The notes beneath the pieces are model-generated. The model had not been told where the DNA came from. It was given only the letters and a program-made list of their open reading frames with translations, and ran no database searches. A stretch of 64,000 nt of DNA from Paramecium sonneborni (lineage: Eukaryota; Ciliophora; Oligohymenophorea; Peniculida; Parameciidae), in contig CAJJDN010000017.1 of assembly GCA_905182985.1 (NCBI GenBank), positions 253,992 to 317,991 on the forward strand. Direction: 5' to 3'. The translations under genes were made by a program, and so were the position numbers. Shown in pieces: positions 36,876 to 49,552 of this stretch. Within the stretch, counting starts at the first letter, position 1. Every line of letters starts with the position of its first letter.

Positions 36876-37249
36876 ATGACTGACAACCAATTTGATAATT
36901 AGAATGAATTCGATGAAATGGCAAACTTTAATTTTGTGATTCGTAACAACAATCATTAATATAAGATATCCATCTAAAAAAGAGAAGTGCTAGAAAAACA
37001 TAAACAATAATTGTTGGTATTCCAGAGGAATTCGATTTAAATAAAATTATTAGATTTTGGAAAAAGGTATTATTTTACTCTTATGCTTTATAGCAATTCA
37101 ATTGTACAGGTGGTATAATATCAAAGGATGAAGATTATGGAGATTGCGTAACAATTAGATTGACAGGAGATAATAGATAATAAATTGCCAAATTTTTAGT
37201 GGAAGAAGGAATAGCATTATAAGATAACATAAAAGTTCATGGTATTTGA
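36876..37249 (+). CDS. eIF1: Translation initiation factor eIF1 (SUI1), 107 aa
   Basis: Introns of 23 and 27 nt leave 108 codons. The SUI1 fold is clear: IHIHLKKRSARKTQTIIVGI, then FDLNKIIRFWKKQFNCTGG, GDCVTIRLTGDNRQQIAKFL, ending IKVHGI. Its length is close to human eIF1 (113). It scans for the start codon in the 40S preinitiation complex. Here the conserved GRK is SARK. The start ATG lies in the last of a set of short direct repeats. Confidence 0.92.
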
Positions 37250-37618
37250 TATATCAAATAATATTTTATATCTAATAAATTTATTTTTCCTAATCCATTA
37301 CTCATAAAAGAATGATTTTTAAATTAGTAATAGTGAATTATTATATATCCTTAGCATATAAGTTAATAATAATAAAGATGGGTACAGAAAGATTATCTCT
37401 TAGGAATTTCAAAAAAATTCTAATTTGATATATTTATTAAAATTCTTTAACAAAAAGAAATTATACATATTTAGAAATGAATAAGTATATTTTAATTATT
37501 TTTGACAATATTACATTCAATAGAAGATAATAAAGAATAATCATTATCTTATTTGTCAAGAAAAAATTGTTAAAAAAAAAATAACAAATTATTTTTTTGA
37601 TTTATTATTTATATCAGA
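37250..37618. other. AT-rich intergenic region
   Basis: About 370 bp without a supported gene or recognisable element. Confidence 0.4.
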
Positions 37619-38613
37619 ATGAATTTATACAATGTAGACGATGAAAGATTAAGAAATCTTAATATTGATTCTCATGTAATTGTGAACATTGAATATTTCT
37701 GGACTGATGAGAGAGTGAAAAAACTTTGTGAAGCAATTTCGAATTAAGAAGATATATAAATTAATTTAGATCTATTTTAGTAAAACAATAAATAATCTCA
37801 AGACCAAGATCCTGTACTTAAATTACTGATTAATGTTTTTATTATTTCGGCAATTTAATGCCCACAAATTTATTGGAACTTTCTTTAAGTAATTGGGGAA
37901 ATCAAAATTATAATATCTCTGATATAGCCTTTATTCATTTAGGAAAGGCTTTTAAAAGTTTAAAGATTTTGAGGTTGAATCTACAATAATGGGGTCATAA
38001 AGGATGCAAAATATCAAATATTGGGGTAGTTTAATTATTTAAAAGTCTGCCAATATAAATTCAGGAATTGGAGCTTAATCTTAATAAGTATGATTGACAA
38101 GATTTCAAGATTAGGATATAGAAATCTTAACATTACTGGACCCTCATTTGTAGCTATGGGAGATTTTATTGAAAAGCTAGAGAATTTAAGAAATTTAACA
38201 TTAAATTTAGCAGAGTATTTTTCATTTACAATTATAATATTAGTTGGGGAAATGATTATAATAAATCTCTAGAATTATTTTCTAATGAAGATCTTCAATA
38301 CTTAATCGAAAAGATTTTTACTTTAGATCTTGAAAAATTGCATCTGGATTTAACAGGTTTGGGAATGAATGGAAGCAAAATTACTGAAGAAAGTGCATTT
38401 TATCTCTTACAAAATTTATAATTAGCAAATATTTATGATTTAAATATTTTATTATAAGGATGGATATGTAATGTTGAAGTGAAGAATTAGATTCTGAATA
38501 TGACAAAGGAAAAATAATAATTAAAAAAATAAATCTACTAATTTCTAGCTATTAATTCTTTGGAAGTTTCAACTTAAGATAGAATGCTTGATGAGATATT
38601 AGCAAAGTTATGA
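37619..38613 (+). CDS. Leucine-rich-repeat-like protein, 306 aa
   Basis: Introns of 23 nt (begins after LDLFQ), 22 nt and 29 nt total 74 nt and leave 307 codons. The protein carries irregular leucine-rich repeats in which a strand of type LxLxLxxWG recurs: LLELSLSNWGNQ, ILRLNLQQWGHKG, NLTLNLADWGND and LHLDLTGLGMNG. The spacing of about 50-60 residues suggests ribonuclease-inhibitor-like long repeats. No signal peptide or enzyme motif is visible. Families of this type are expanded in Paramecium and their role is unknown. Confidence 0.7.
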
Positions 38614-38811
38614 ATTGAATGTTCATAATATAAACCTAAATAAAAGTTTCTTTCTTTTTATAAATATTCAACTAATAATTATTAAGATCTATAAATAAAA
38701 AATATTTAATAACTAATTATCAGTCTTATTGCATCAATAAATAATTATTATTGTATTATTTCGTATATTAAAATTAATTAAAAATCGTCATTAATTAATT
38801 TAATATTCACT

Positions 38812-40534
38812 ATGAAAGAAGATAGAATACAAAAAGCACATGATGGGAGGTCTGGAAATTTTAATCTTATTATTTATATATTGAAGTTATTTTGTAAGAT
38901 AATATACAATTTAACATGGAAAAGTATTTCATTTACTCTAAAATTTGTATTTTTTTCTGGAAATTTAAATCTATTTATGAAGTTTTTGTTGTGGATTGGT
39001 GAGATTATACTAAATTTATAGCCCAAAGCAATTAAATCTATAATAAAAATACTTTTATAAATAATTTAAAAATACATATTGAAAAAAAATCATAAAAAAT
39101 ATTAAGTTTAAAGTTAAGAGTAAGCATCAAATATAACTTATTGCTTAGAAGAAAAAAAGGAAGAATAAAAAGAATAAGATGACAGAAATCAAATTAATGA
39201 TAATTTAAGATTCCAAATTGAAGAAAATAATTTTAATCAAACTTAAAATTACACTTATTCTAATAGAAATTCAAATTAAAATCAATAATAAATTTAATAA
39301 TAATTATAAGACTCTCATTAAAAATATGTATAAAATTAAGAAGAATTAGATAAAAATAACTGTTAAGAATAAGAAATATTTTAAGGTTAAGAATAATAAG
39401 AAGTTTCAGGGACCCGATAAGATGATGAAAAGAAAAATAAACCAAATCAAAATCTAGAAGAGGAACAATAGTAATAATAAGAATAATAAAAAGCTTTTTA
39501 AACACAAAAATCAGAAATAAATAATTAAAATTAAAATTAAGAACTATAATAAGAAAATTAGGAAATTAATTATTAGGATTAATTTACAGAAAATAACCAA
39601 TAATAATAATCAGAAGTACCTATAGAATAATAATAATAAGAAATTGAAAATATAAATAATCAAGTTTAATAATAAAATTCTTAAGAAAATGAAGAAATAA
39701 TAGAAATGTATTAATAATAACCTGAAATTGAGAACTATTATAAATATTTGACAAATGATATAGAATAATTACTTAATTAAATTGCTTAAAAATCTTATCA
39801 AGGAAGATATTTGGAACAAAATTACAAATATTTTGTTGGTGAAAAAGAGAATATTAACGATACAATTAAGCATTATTTTGGAAGACGTAGAGCATAATTT
39901 TCAAAATAGATTACCAGTTTTAAGTAAGAAATTATTGGACATTATAAAATTCGAGGAGATGGAAATTGTTTTTACACATCTTTTATTTTTTAATTTTTAT
40001 CATTATTGATATAAAATGAAAAAAGAAGAAATTAGTTTTTAAAAGATTTAGAAAATATTAAAGCAAGCATCCATTACTAAAATATTAAAATAGATTAAAA
40101 TGAGGAAATAGTTTAGGAATTTGTCTATCAATTTTAGTAGATTAAAACAAAGTAAGAATTATTAGTGAAATTGAGAGATCCTGATTATTTATTTTATTAA
40201 ATCACAGTAATTGTTTTTAGGAGTTACTTTTCTTATATTTATTAGAAGGATTAATTATTTGAATAATTTAATGATTAAAATATTTTAGAAAGTCTTATAA
40301 CTTGGGAAGAAGAGTGTAACAGCAATGAAATTTTGATAAAAGTAATATCCTAAAATTTAAATTTGTAATAATAATTTGAAAATTATTTTTAGAATTTTAG
40401 TATTGTATTTTATAGATATGAAGAATAATAATTATGAGAGAAAAGAATATGTGCCTGAAAATACAAACGAAGAAACAGAAAAAATATATTTTTTATTATC
40501 TCCAGGACATTATTAAATAGCAATACCTAAATGA
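38812..40534 (+). CDS. Otubain-type (peptidase C65) OTU deubiquitinase with membrane-like N-terminus, 564 aa
   Basis: One 28-nt intron (about 40363-40390) leaves 565 codons. The N-terminal 90 residues include hydrophobic helices (LIIYILKLFCKIIYNL, FTLKFVFFSG, FLLWIGEIIL), possibly membrane-associated. A 240-residue Q/N/E-rich linker follows. The C-terminal 230 residues form the OTU domain: KIRGDGNCFYTSFIF supplies the catalytic Asp and Cys, and LLSPGHYQIAIPK supplies the His. That order and spacing fit otubains, which cleave ubiquitin chains. Otubains are normally about 270 residues and soluble, so the N-terminal extension is unusual. Confidence 0.75.
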
Positions 40535-40541
40535 TTTAAGT

Positions 40542-43500
40542 TCATTATTATTAAGCATATAATTTATCAATTTCATCCCATTTTTCTTTAAGATCACGTT
40601 AAACCTTAATTCTTTTATAATAAATTTCGCAATCACGATTGCTGCACAAAATATCTCCTAATAAAGATCCTTAACAACTTTAACAGGTTGTCCAATATTT
40701 GTGATAATTAATTTAAAGTTCTTAAAGTTTCTAAAAATAAGATTTAAATTTACAATTGATGATTTGGTTAAAATATCAAGAGTTTTATCTTTGCAAAAAC
40801 TGCATAAAGCTTGATTTTCATCAATGACTTTTTTACAATTAAGACAAGCAGTACGTTTTTAAACAAATTTACCTAAAGCAGAATTGATATTAACTTTTGG
40901 AATATATCTTGACATGGTATGATCTCCAACAAAAATACTTTCTGGATTAGGAATGACAAATTCAAATAATCTCATGATAGGTTTTTTTATTTGATTGTTG
41001 ACATAATAATCAAAATCAATAGGGAAATCTTTTTCTAATACTTCAACAGGATCTTCTGCATTTTCATAAGTTTTAGATCCTTTAGCACCTTATATAATAA
41101 TGTATGCAATTCTATCACCAGCAGATGGAGCATTAGCAGCATCTCTATTTTACATTTTTTCAGCAACAACAACATGTGCTTATTTTTATTTATAATTTTT
41201 AGTTAATTTATTTCCATCATCTTCATTTTAATTTTTTTTTTTATCTTTTTCTTTATCTTTATCTTTATCATCTTTTTTACTATTTAATGATTTAGTAATA
41301 ACTAATTCAGATATATCAACTTTATTAAGATATAAATTTCTGATTTATTCTTTTGTATATTAAACAGCTGATTTTTCATCTTATTTAATAAGAAGAAAGT
41401 TTAAAATTTCAGTAACCATTTTTCTAATAAGAAAACAATTATCTCTTCTAACACTTTCTATACCTTTAGTATCAATTTTATCAGGTTTATCAGGTTTGGT
41501 CCATAATTATCCAGCATATCTTTTTCTATTCATTAATAGATAAGGAAAATAGACTTTTTCAAATTCTAATTTAATTGGTTAAATAAATTATTGAGAAACA
41601 AAAGATGCTGCTTCTCTTCCTAATTACATTGTTTCTTCTACTGAATATTCACCAAATTTAACCATAACAGAATCAGTATCTCCATAAATTACTTCAGCAT
41701 CGTATTTAGCTCCATTATCTTTACTATAACGTTTAAGTACAGCATCTCTAGTAGCTTAAATCATTTATCTACCAAAACTAGTAATAGAAGCTGATATTTC
41801 TAAACAAGGTAATTAACCAACTTATGCTCCTGTAAATCCATATACTGAATTAGCAGATATTTTTAATGCTAATTATCTTCCATCTAATACTGCTTTTTTA
41901 AAAGGATCAGTTTCTTAAGCTAATTAATTTTTAGCTTTCTTTCTTGCATTAATTAAATCTTCCAATATTAATGGTAACATTCCTTTCCTAACTGTTGGTT
42001 TTACAAATATAGCATTTGTTTCTGGAGATATTGTAACTTATTCATCTTCCAAACCTAATTTTATAGGAGATGTATTTAATAGTGTACTGTAACACATATT
42101 ATGAGCCATCATAATACTTGGATATAAAGAAGCAAAATCAAGTGTTGCTATTGGAACTTTATAAAAATTTTTAACTGGATCTAATACATATGCACCTTAA
42201 TATTCTTAATCTGTCTATTTAAAATTTTCAGTTGGAATAATAAAATCATAATGTTTTGCTTTTCTTAATAACTATGATGCTACTTTTATTTATTAACCTC
42301 TCATAAACAAATAATTAACTGGTACTCCTGTTACTCTTGCCATTTCTGCATAATTATATAAACAACATAATTTATCCATTAATAAAATTGGTAATTCAGC
42401 ATCTTTTAAACAATATACTGCTATTCTCTTTCTTGTTTCTGGATTTTCTAATATTTTTAATTATAAATATATTACTATTTTATAAAGTATAAATAATTGA
42501 ATAATGTACATCTTCTTTTTATTATTTTAAAAATTAAAAACTAACATTATTTAGTGAAAAAGAGGAAAGTTTATGTTCCTTCATCATATGAATCATCATA
42601 TCTAATTAGATTCTTCCTTCAATATTAATATCTTTAGTTTCTCTCATTCCCATAGCTTTACTTAAAAATTTACCATTCTTTATAATTGATTGAGCAGTTG
42701 GAATTCTTCCAAATTTTCCATAATTTTTCATTTTTAAACTTTATGCTCTATTCAATATATAAGGAATATCAAAATTTTAAATATTATATCCAATTATAAT
42801 ATCTGGATCTAATCCTTAAAAGAATACTTAAAATTCATTAAGTAATTCTTCTTCTTTTAAATAAGATTTAACCCAAGCCCCTGGGATTTTCTCACAATCT
42901 CCTAATGTAAAAACAACTCTAACTAATTCTTCACTTCTATTATGCACCTTAACTATACAGGCTATTTAAATAATAGGATCATGTTCCTCATTTGGAAATC
43001 CTTTCTCAGCAGAACATTCTATATCAAATGATAATATTCTTAAAGGTGCTAATTCTGATCTTTCATCTAATGGAATTGCTTTTACATACTAACAATCTAC
43101 TTCGACTTCTATTTAACAAGATGATATTTTATCTTAATTCTCTCTTATCTTATAATCTTTCAATTCTATCCAACCCATTCCTACTATATCATATTCTATC
43201 ATAAATCTTAATGCATAAGGTATATTTGATTCAAATGTTAGTTGAGGAATTTCCATATCACAAACAATTCGATTATCAAATTTTAAAAAGTTTCTTATTT
43301 GAGCAACATATACTGGTTATACTACATATATTTTTAAATAATTTTATTTTTTATTCCCTCCTTTATAATATCTTATTGATTCTTTTTAACAAACTTCTAT
43401 TTTTACGATTGGTTCTTTCCCATTAAAATTTTTCTGCTTTGCTAATAAAATATTAAATTCTTTTTAAAATTATAAAATATGTTATGGTTCTAAATTTAAT

Positions 43501-43799
43501 TCATTAGGTGATTGCAAATAGAAAAATGACAAAAAATTATAGACATGACATAGAATTGAATTTCCTTCTCCTGTGACTCCAAACATTCTTACTATACTTT
43601 ATCCTCCTTAAGTATAATAATCACATTCTAATTGCATAAATTAAAGAGGTTTTGATGCATTGATTTTAGTTGGAGGTCTAGAAAACAACTACCAGCCACT
43701 TTCCTTAAATCTTGCTTCCATTCTTTATTACTCCTCATATATTCTCTATATATTTTATTGATCAAGATTTGCCCCTATATCCTCTTCTTACTCAGCCAT
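40542..43799 (-). CDS. POLD1: DNA polymerase delta catalytic subunit
   Basis: A family B polymerase read from ATG 43799. The 3'-5' exonuclease has [13 protein letters not shown] (Exo I) and the NFDIPYIL region (Exo II). Polymerase motif A is [11 protein letters not shown], motif B lies in [12 protein letters not shown], and motif C is YGDTDSVMV. The C-terminus has CysA ([18 protein letters not shown]) and CysB ([18 protein letters not shown]), the Fe-S cluster and accessory-subunit binding region that marks Pol delta. At least two short introns lie near 42460-42490. It ends [12 protein letters not shown]. It works with FEN1, encoded 6 kb away, in lagging-strand synthesis. Confidence 0.93.
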
Positions 43800-44210
43800 T
43801 TTGAACTGATAAAAAAGCGCGGATTTAAAAAATATATAATGAAAAAAATCCCGCAAAAATATTTCACAAAATTTCGTTAATATAATCTCATAATTCTCTT
43901 CCTTTTATATTTTAATGATTATTTAAGTAAAATTAATCATAATTATGTCATATAAATCTTAGATTATACTTTCAAAGTTTTAATTTGATCTATGTATCTA
44001 CAATATTTTATATTATAAATTCAGTCACTTAAATGGCTATAAAAATTAAAAGACTATGGCTTGATATTAGATATACAATCTTATTTTATATTCATTCAAT
44101 AAATTTTACATTATTTTTGCAAGTATAATATCAATGAGCATAATGTAAAAATAAAAATATTTATATTTAAAAACTTATAATCTATATCAATTTTATTTTA
44201 TTCAATCTTT
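43800..44210. other. AT-rich intergenic region upstream of POLD1
   Basis: No gene seen. A short less AT-rich patch (GCGCGG near 43816) lies just upstream of the POLD1 start; its meaning is unknown. Confidence 0.35.
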
Positions 44211-44640
44211 TCAAAATAATCTTTTGCTGATAAGTTTAATTCTCTATCTACTTTTCCTATTCAATTTCTTAATTTTCCTATTATATAGATCCAATTTATT
44301 CTAGAATTTAGGGAATATTTTTCAAACTTTCTTCATTCTTATCTTGTATCCATTAATAAGATTTATTTGTTCTCTATCTATTTCTTTAATCTATTTTAAA
44401 TCACTTACTATTTGATTTTGATTACATTTCTATTCTCATTATTTTCAATTTAAATCTCATTCATATATTAATCTTCATTCAATTTTATATCTTTATTAAC
44501 TTCTTATTTATAACTTTATTTTTTCTTTTCAATTTCTATAGTTAATAATCTAAATAATTATTTACAACCTAATAACCATATTCAATATTTTTGCCTTAGT
44601 TGGGCCCATTTACAAAAATATCAATGTTTATAAAAAAAAA
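44211..44640 (-). CDS. Possible small coiled-coil protein
   Basis: The minus strand shows lysine/glutamate/asparagine-rich helical segments (IKLNEDQYMNEI, IKEIDREQINLINGYK, NKLDLYNRKIKKLNRK) that can be joined by a 35-nt and a 27-nt GT-AG intron and end at TGA 44211-44213. The composition is unlike the surrounding spacer. The 5' end and start codon are not settled, and a 35-nt intron is long for this genome. No family is recognised. It may be a degraded gene. Confidence 0.3.
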
Positions 44641-45409
44641 TCGAATTCTTCATCTTTTTCTCCCACAATATTTATACAATAAAAATTGATTTTACTTTAT
44701 TCAAGCAAAAATTGCCAAAATTTATTAAAAAGTAAAAATTATTTGGTATTTTCTCCAAAAATGTCTTTTTTTTTGATTTCTGGAGGGTCTTTCCGTGATG
44801 CAACATTCATCATAATATTCTATACTTAAAAATGTAAAAATTCTTATATTATTGAAAAATTTATTGACATTGCTTAATATATTATGATCCAATTAAATTA
44901 TAAAAATTCTATAAGATTGCATCATCAAGGAGCATTATATTATCAATTATTAATTTCTTTTAACAGCAATAACATTAAAGAAAATCATCAAAACATAGAT
45001 AACCAATTTATGCCATTTGAAAAGGTTTGAGTTTGAATCTTTATAAGGCCAATCAAGAAAGTTGTAAGTTTAGAGTCTTTCAGAATATTTATCAAAATAT
45101 TATTTAAACATGTATTATAAAAATAAATACATAAGTTAAAGGTAAATAGGAAATAAAATGTTTTTAAGAATTTATTAGGATTTTGATAATTTTATAGATA
45201 TATAAAAATTGGAAGTATAATATAATTATATATAAAATGAAGGTGATGAGTGAAAATTAAAAATGTCTTAAATAAAATAGAATTAAAATTTAAGTATTAT
45301 GTCAAATTATTTAAGAGCATGTATAGCAAAGATAGATTGTATAAGTTGTTTGGTAGGTAAATGAAATGAATAATGTAATGAATTTAATTAATATTAATAT
45401 ATAAAAATA
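44641..45409. other. AT-rich intergenic region
   Basis: About 770 bp with no gene, RNA or repeat that I can support. Confidence 0.35.
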
Positions 45410-45728
45410 ATGGAAGTCAAATATCGCCCACCACTTAATGATGTGTAAAATAAATATTGTAAGATGTTAGTAATGAATGCAATTGGTTAGAAAAAAACTT
45501 TGTTTCATGTTTAAAAGAGAAGAGTGTGAAAGATGACCTTCCAAAAAGAGTTTGCAAAGTTGAGAATGTAATAATAAATGATAATAAAAAAAGATTCTTT
45601 GGTTCTTTTTAGAATGTCCTGAAAGATCTGGACCTTATGAGGATGCAGATTAATTAAGAAAAATTTATATAAAGTAAAAACTAACAGATTTGAATCCAAC
45701 AATACCAGAGCCAAGAAAAAGAAAATGA
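45410..45728 (+). CDS. Small Cx9C (CHCH-like) protein, 88 aa
   Basis: Two 26-nt introns (45445-45470 and 45568-45593) leave 89 codons. Cysteines form C-x9-C (CNWLEKNFVSC) followed by C-x11-C (CKVENILWFFLEC), the helical hairpin arrangement of mitochondrial intermembrane-space proteins such as COX6B/COX12-like and related assembly factors. The C-terminus is basic (PEPRKRK). Import by the Mia40 pathway and a role in respiratory-chain structure or assembly are inferred from this pattern. No simple ORF search finds it, because each exon is shorter than 140 bp. Confidence 0.65.
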
Positions 45729-45794
45729 GAGATTGGAATTTCATAATATTAATAAAATAATAATAAAAATAATAATGAAGCAATCTCTAGGAAA

Positions 45795-47633
45795 TCATAA
45801 AACTTTAGATTGGAGCAAAGATGAGAATTCTTCTAATGAAATTTTGCCATCATTATCATTATCGCATTCTTTTAAAATTTGTATCCAAATCTGGTTAAAT
45901 TACAGTAAAATACCTCATCATCAATATCACCCATAACATTTTAAAGTTCTGCTTTGGAAATGTAATTATCACCATCTAGGTCAATGACTTTAAAAGCTTA
46001 TTCCATTTTTTAAACAGATAAAAACTTTTCTTAATTCATGGCAGCAATTATAAATTCTAAAAATATAAAGAAAATAAATAATACCAGTAAAATCAACTTC
46101 TCCTGAACGATTGATATCTACTAATTCCATTATATGATCAACTTAAATGATAGCTAATTCTTAATTATTGGTAACTTAAGTATAACCATCAATTAATTCT
46201 TATCTTGATAATTTGCCATCTCCATTTTTATCAATAGCTTTAAATGTTTTATTTAATTCATCTTATTCTTATTATGTAATAATTTAAGTAGCCATAAAAG
46301 TTAAGACTGCTTATTTAAATTTGCTTTTAGCATGAAATTATTATAGATTTAATAATGCTTTTTAATTAATGACATTAGAAGGAGCATTATTTTAAATCCA
46401 TTTATCATTATAAGCTTCTTCAGCACTTAAACGTTTAGTAGGATTAGGATTAAGCATATTTTTAATAAGATTTTATGCATCTTAACTAATATGAGACCAA
46501 TCTTCATGATCAAATTTTAATTGAGCTGCTTTAACTCTTTTAAGAATATCAGATTCACTTCTACCAGAGAATGGAGGATATCCACATAATAGTATGTAAA
46601 GTATAATTCCGCAAGACCAAACATCACATTTTTCATTATAATTTTCCAATAATACTTCAGGTGCAATATAATAAGGTGTTCCTAATCTTTTAGTCATTCT
46701 TTTTCCAGTTTCAAATTTTCTAGAAGTTCCAAAATCAATAACTTTAAGATCTGCATCAGGTGAATCAGATACAAAAAGCAAATTCTCTGGTTTTAAATCT
46801 CTATGTACAATCTTTTGGTTATGACAATACCAAACAGCACTTAGTATTTATCTCATTAATTCTGCTGCTTTTTTTTCACTAAAGAAGTTCATACTCTTAA
46901 TTCGATCAAATAGTTCTCCACCAGAACAATACCTATCCTCAATGAATTTAGTACTTACTCCGTTACCAAATAGTAATTTTTATCATCTTCGAATAATTCA
47001 TACAATTTTACAATGTGTGGATGGTCTAAATTCTTTAATATATTCATTTCAGAAAATAATTTCTCTTTATCTTCTTTTAAAATAGATGTCTTCTTTAATT
47101 ATTTCATAGCACGATCTAATTTTGTCTTTTTATGTGTCACTTTCCATACTTTTCCAAATGCTCCTTCTCCTAATACTTTTCCAGTAATGTAATGATCTGA
47201 TATTTATCCTTTTTTCAATTAAACAAATATATCTATATTAACTTGTAACTTTTAATCCATTTCTAATATAATCTAATAAATTCTTACTCTGTAAGGATTG
47301 CTATTCTAAAATTTTCTTTCTATCAGTATCTGAATTCTATCTTTCTAATAATTATTCCAATTCTTTTGAGACTTTCATTGAAACTTTCTTAGGTTCTTCA
47401 TATACTTCCTTTCCATCATCTGATAACTTTTATTTCAATCCTAACCCAAAAGTTTATGCTGGGATATATGCTTAACGTTTGCTTGCTGTTGTTTACTTAA
47501 CAACTCTCTTTTAAGAACCTTAATCATTATCTCCAAAAGCTGCCGATTGAACTGATAGTTCTATTTGATCAAATCAATTATTATTCATACCATCTTAAGT
47601 TTATAAATTTGTCTTACAACAACTTGCTCCCAT
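45795..47633 (-). CDS. Calcium-dependent protein kinase (CDPK)
   Basis: The N-terminus MGASCCK has a myristoylation glycine and palmitoylation cysteines, so membrane anchoring is likely. The kinase domain includes VIDFGTSRKFE (DFG), LGTPYYIAPEV and CDVWSCGIILYILLCG. C-terminal EF-hands follow; the last two read DLDGDNYISKAE and DNDNDGKISLEE. The order kinase, autoinhibitory junction, EF-hands is that of CDPKs of ciliates, apicomplexans and plants. Introns include 45891-45913 (23 nt) and others near 46060-46085 and 46920-46980. It converges with the Cx9C gene, with 66 bp between their stops. Confidence 0.9.
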
Positions 47634-48214
47634 TTTTTAATTTATTTATTTCTTAAAAACCAATATTATACTCCTATCCTAAATTATTAAAATTACTAAC
47701 TAAATCAAAACTAATACTTATTTTATATTCATCCAACATAAACTCATTAATCAAATTATTACAATTAGAAGTACTAATATATATTAATCTTTATTTATTA
47801 AATTATATTTTATAAAAATATGAGAAACTAATTACAAATTCTATCAAATATAATCAGAAGAAACTATTCATTTAAGATTAATTTATCAAAGTATTTTTTT
47901 ACTTTACCTTAAACTTTATTTTAAATCTCACTATATTTCCATTTTTAATTTTGAAGTTTTCAAAAATAAAATAAATAAGTTAATTAGAATTCTTTGTTTT
48001 GTTTTGTATGCCAATATTAAAATGAAATATGTTATATAAAAGTTATTCAAACAAGTAATAAAATTAAGAAAATAAATAAAAAAAAGCCAGAAATATTGAT
48101 CGATTCCTAAGCTTAATTTTTCTACTTTCCAAAGATTTACCTAGATTATTTCATAAGAAGAATACCAAGAAATTTTAGAGATAAATATATATAAATAATG
48201 ATTATTATAAAATA
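47634..48214. other. Divergent intergenic region
   Basis: About 580 bp between the starts of the CDPK (minus) and the transporter-like gene (plus). AT-rich, no named element seen. Confidence 0.4.
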
Positions 48215-49506
48215 ATGTTCAAGTATAAATCATTTTGGAGATTATATGCTTTCAGTGTAGTTTTAAGTATTCCATAGATAGTTACTGGTTATTTGTGTGT
48301 ATAGTATTTGGAGTTTCCTTTATTGGATTATGAATGGTTTTATATTGGATTAGCTTTAAGTTGGCTATTTTCACCATTGCTGTTATAAGTCACTAGATTC
48401 AAATTAATGGGAATAAATATAATTATGATTACTATAGCAATTATTGGTATATCTACTGAAGATTACACTTCTTAATTACTCTATAAGATTTATACATGCA
48501 TTATTGGGATGTTAGAAGGCTGTGATTGGTTATTGACGATTAGATTTATTAGAGAGTAAGTTGGATGGGAAGAAGAAAGATCGATATATCTCAATAATAA
48601 TCCTTTAATCTTTTTTTTCTTTGGCACTTTGTTAAGAATTAGTTACATAGAGGACTAGAATTTTGAAGACTAATAAATTGTTATTAGTAGTCTTGTGATT
48701 TTAACTAATTCTATAAGATTGATATCATTCCTCACTGTTTTTAATAAACAAAGTCTAGAGTATTACTATAGAAAATTTAAAGAGCTTTAAGGCAGGGTTA
48801 TTATTAGGAATTAATTTTAAGGAAATATTAAAGAAATAGAATACTTTTATATTTCTAACAATGAAGCATATAGCCAACTAAATATGAAGACAAGTACATT
48901 ATTTAAATAATAATATCGAAATCGTTTTCTTGGATGTATAATATTAGCTCTTTTATCTTGGTTGCAATTGAACTATCACAATAATATAAAGAAAACTAAA
49001 GTAGTTTTAGAACACCCATTACTCTATTTATTTCCTGCTTTTCTTATAATCGCCATTCTCTGCTAAATCATCTATAGAAAATTTAGTATAATTTTAATTA
49101 AATTCAAGATGTCAGAAATATAATGATATTTTTCAATATAATATTATTAATTTTGAGTGCTCTTCAGTTAAGTAAATTTATTGTGAACTTTATGCAAGTC
49201 TTAGAAATAATCATAAACTGTGCAATGCTATATAGTTTCATCAATTATTATATTGGACTTAATTTACTTATTACATAATAATTACCTTATAAAGGTATAA
49301 CATATACATTAAATTTGACTTTCTTATCATTGTGTTTAGCACAGCAGATTAATCAATTGTTGAAATAAAAGTAAGAAAATGATGAAAATGATTCAAGACT
49401 TTATTACATATCATTAAGTGCAAATATAATATGTTTTCCAATTCTATTGAAATTAAAGAATGTAAAATTCTTGAGAGAATGTGAAATCTAATAGGTTTAT
49501 AATTGA
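48215..49506 (+). CDS. Polytopic membrane protein, transporter-like, 422 aa
   Basis: One 23-nt intron (about 49086-49108) leaves 423 codons. About ten hydrophobic helices alternate with short polar loops, in two halves around a charged central loop (KELQGRVIIRNQF...). The overall look is that of a major-facilitator-type or related transporter, but no family signature is clear. It is followed 46 bp later, on the same strand, by the BT1-family transporter gene and could be a very diverged relative of it. Substrate unknown. Confidence 0.5.
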
Positions 49507-49552
49507 AATTCGTTTTATTATTTAAACATAACCTATATATTATTAAAAATAT

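Noticed and set aside
42992..43426. Plus-strand hydrophobic ORFs
   Set aside because: They are antisense to the POLD1 gene in its exonuclease region.
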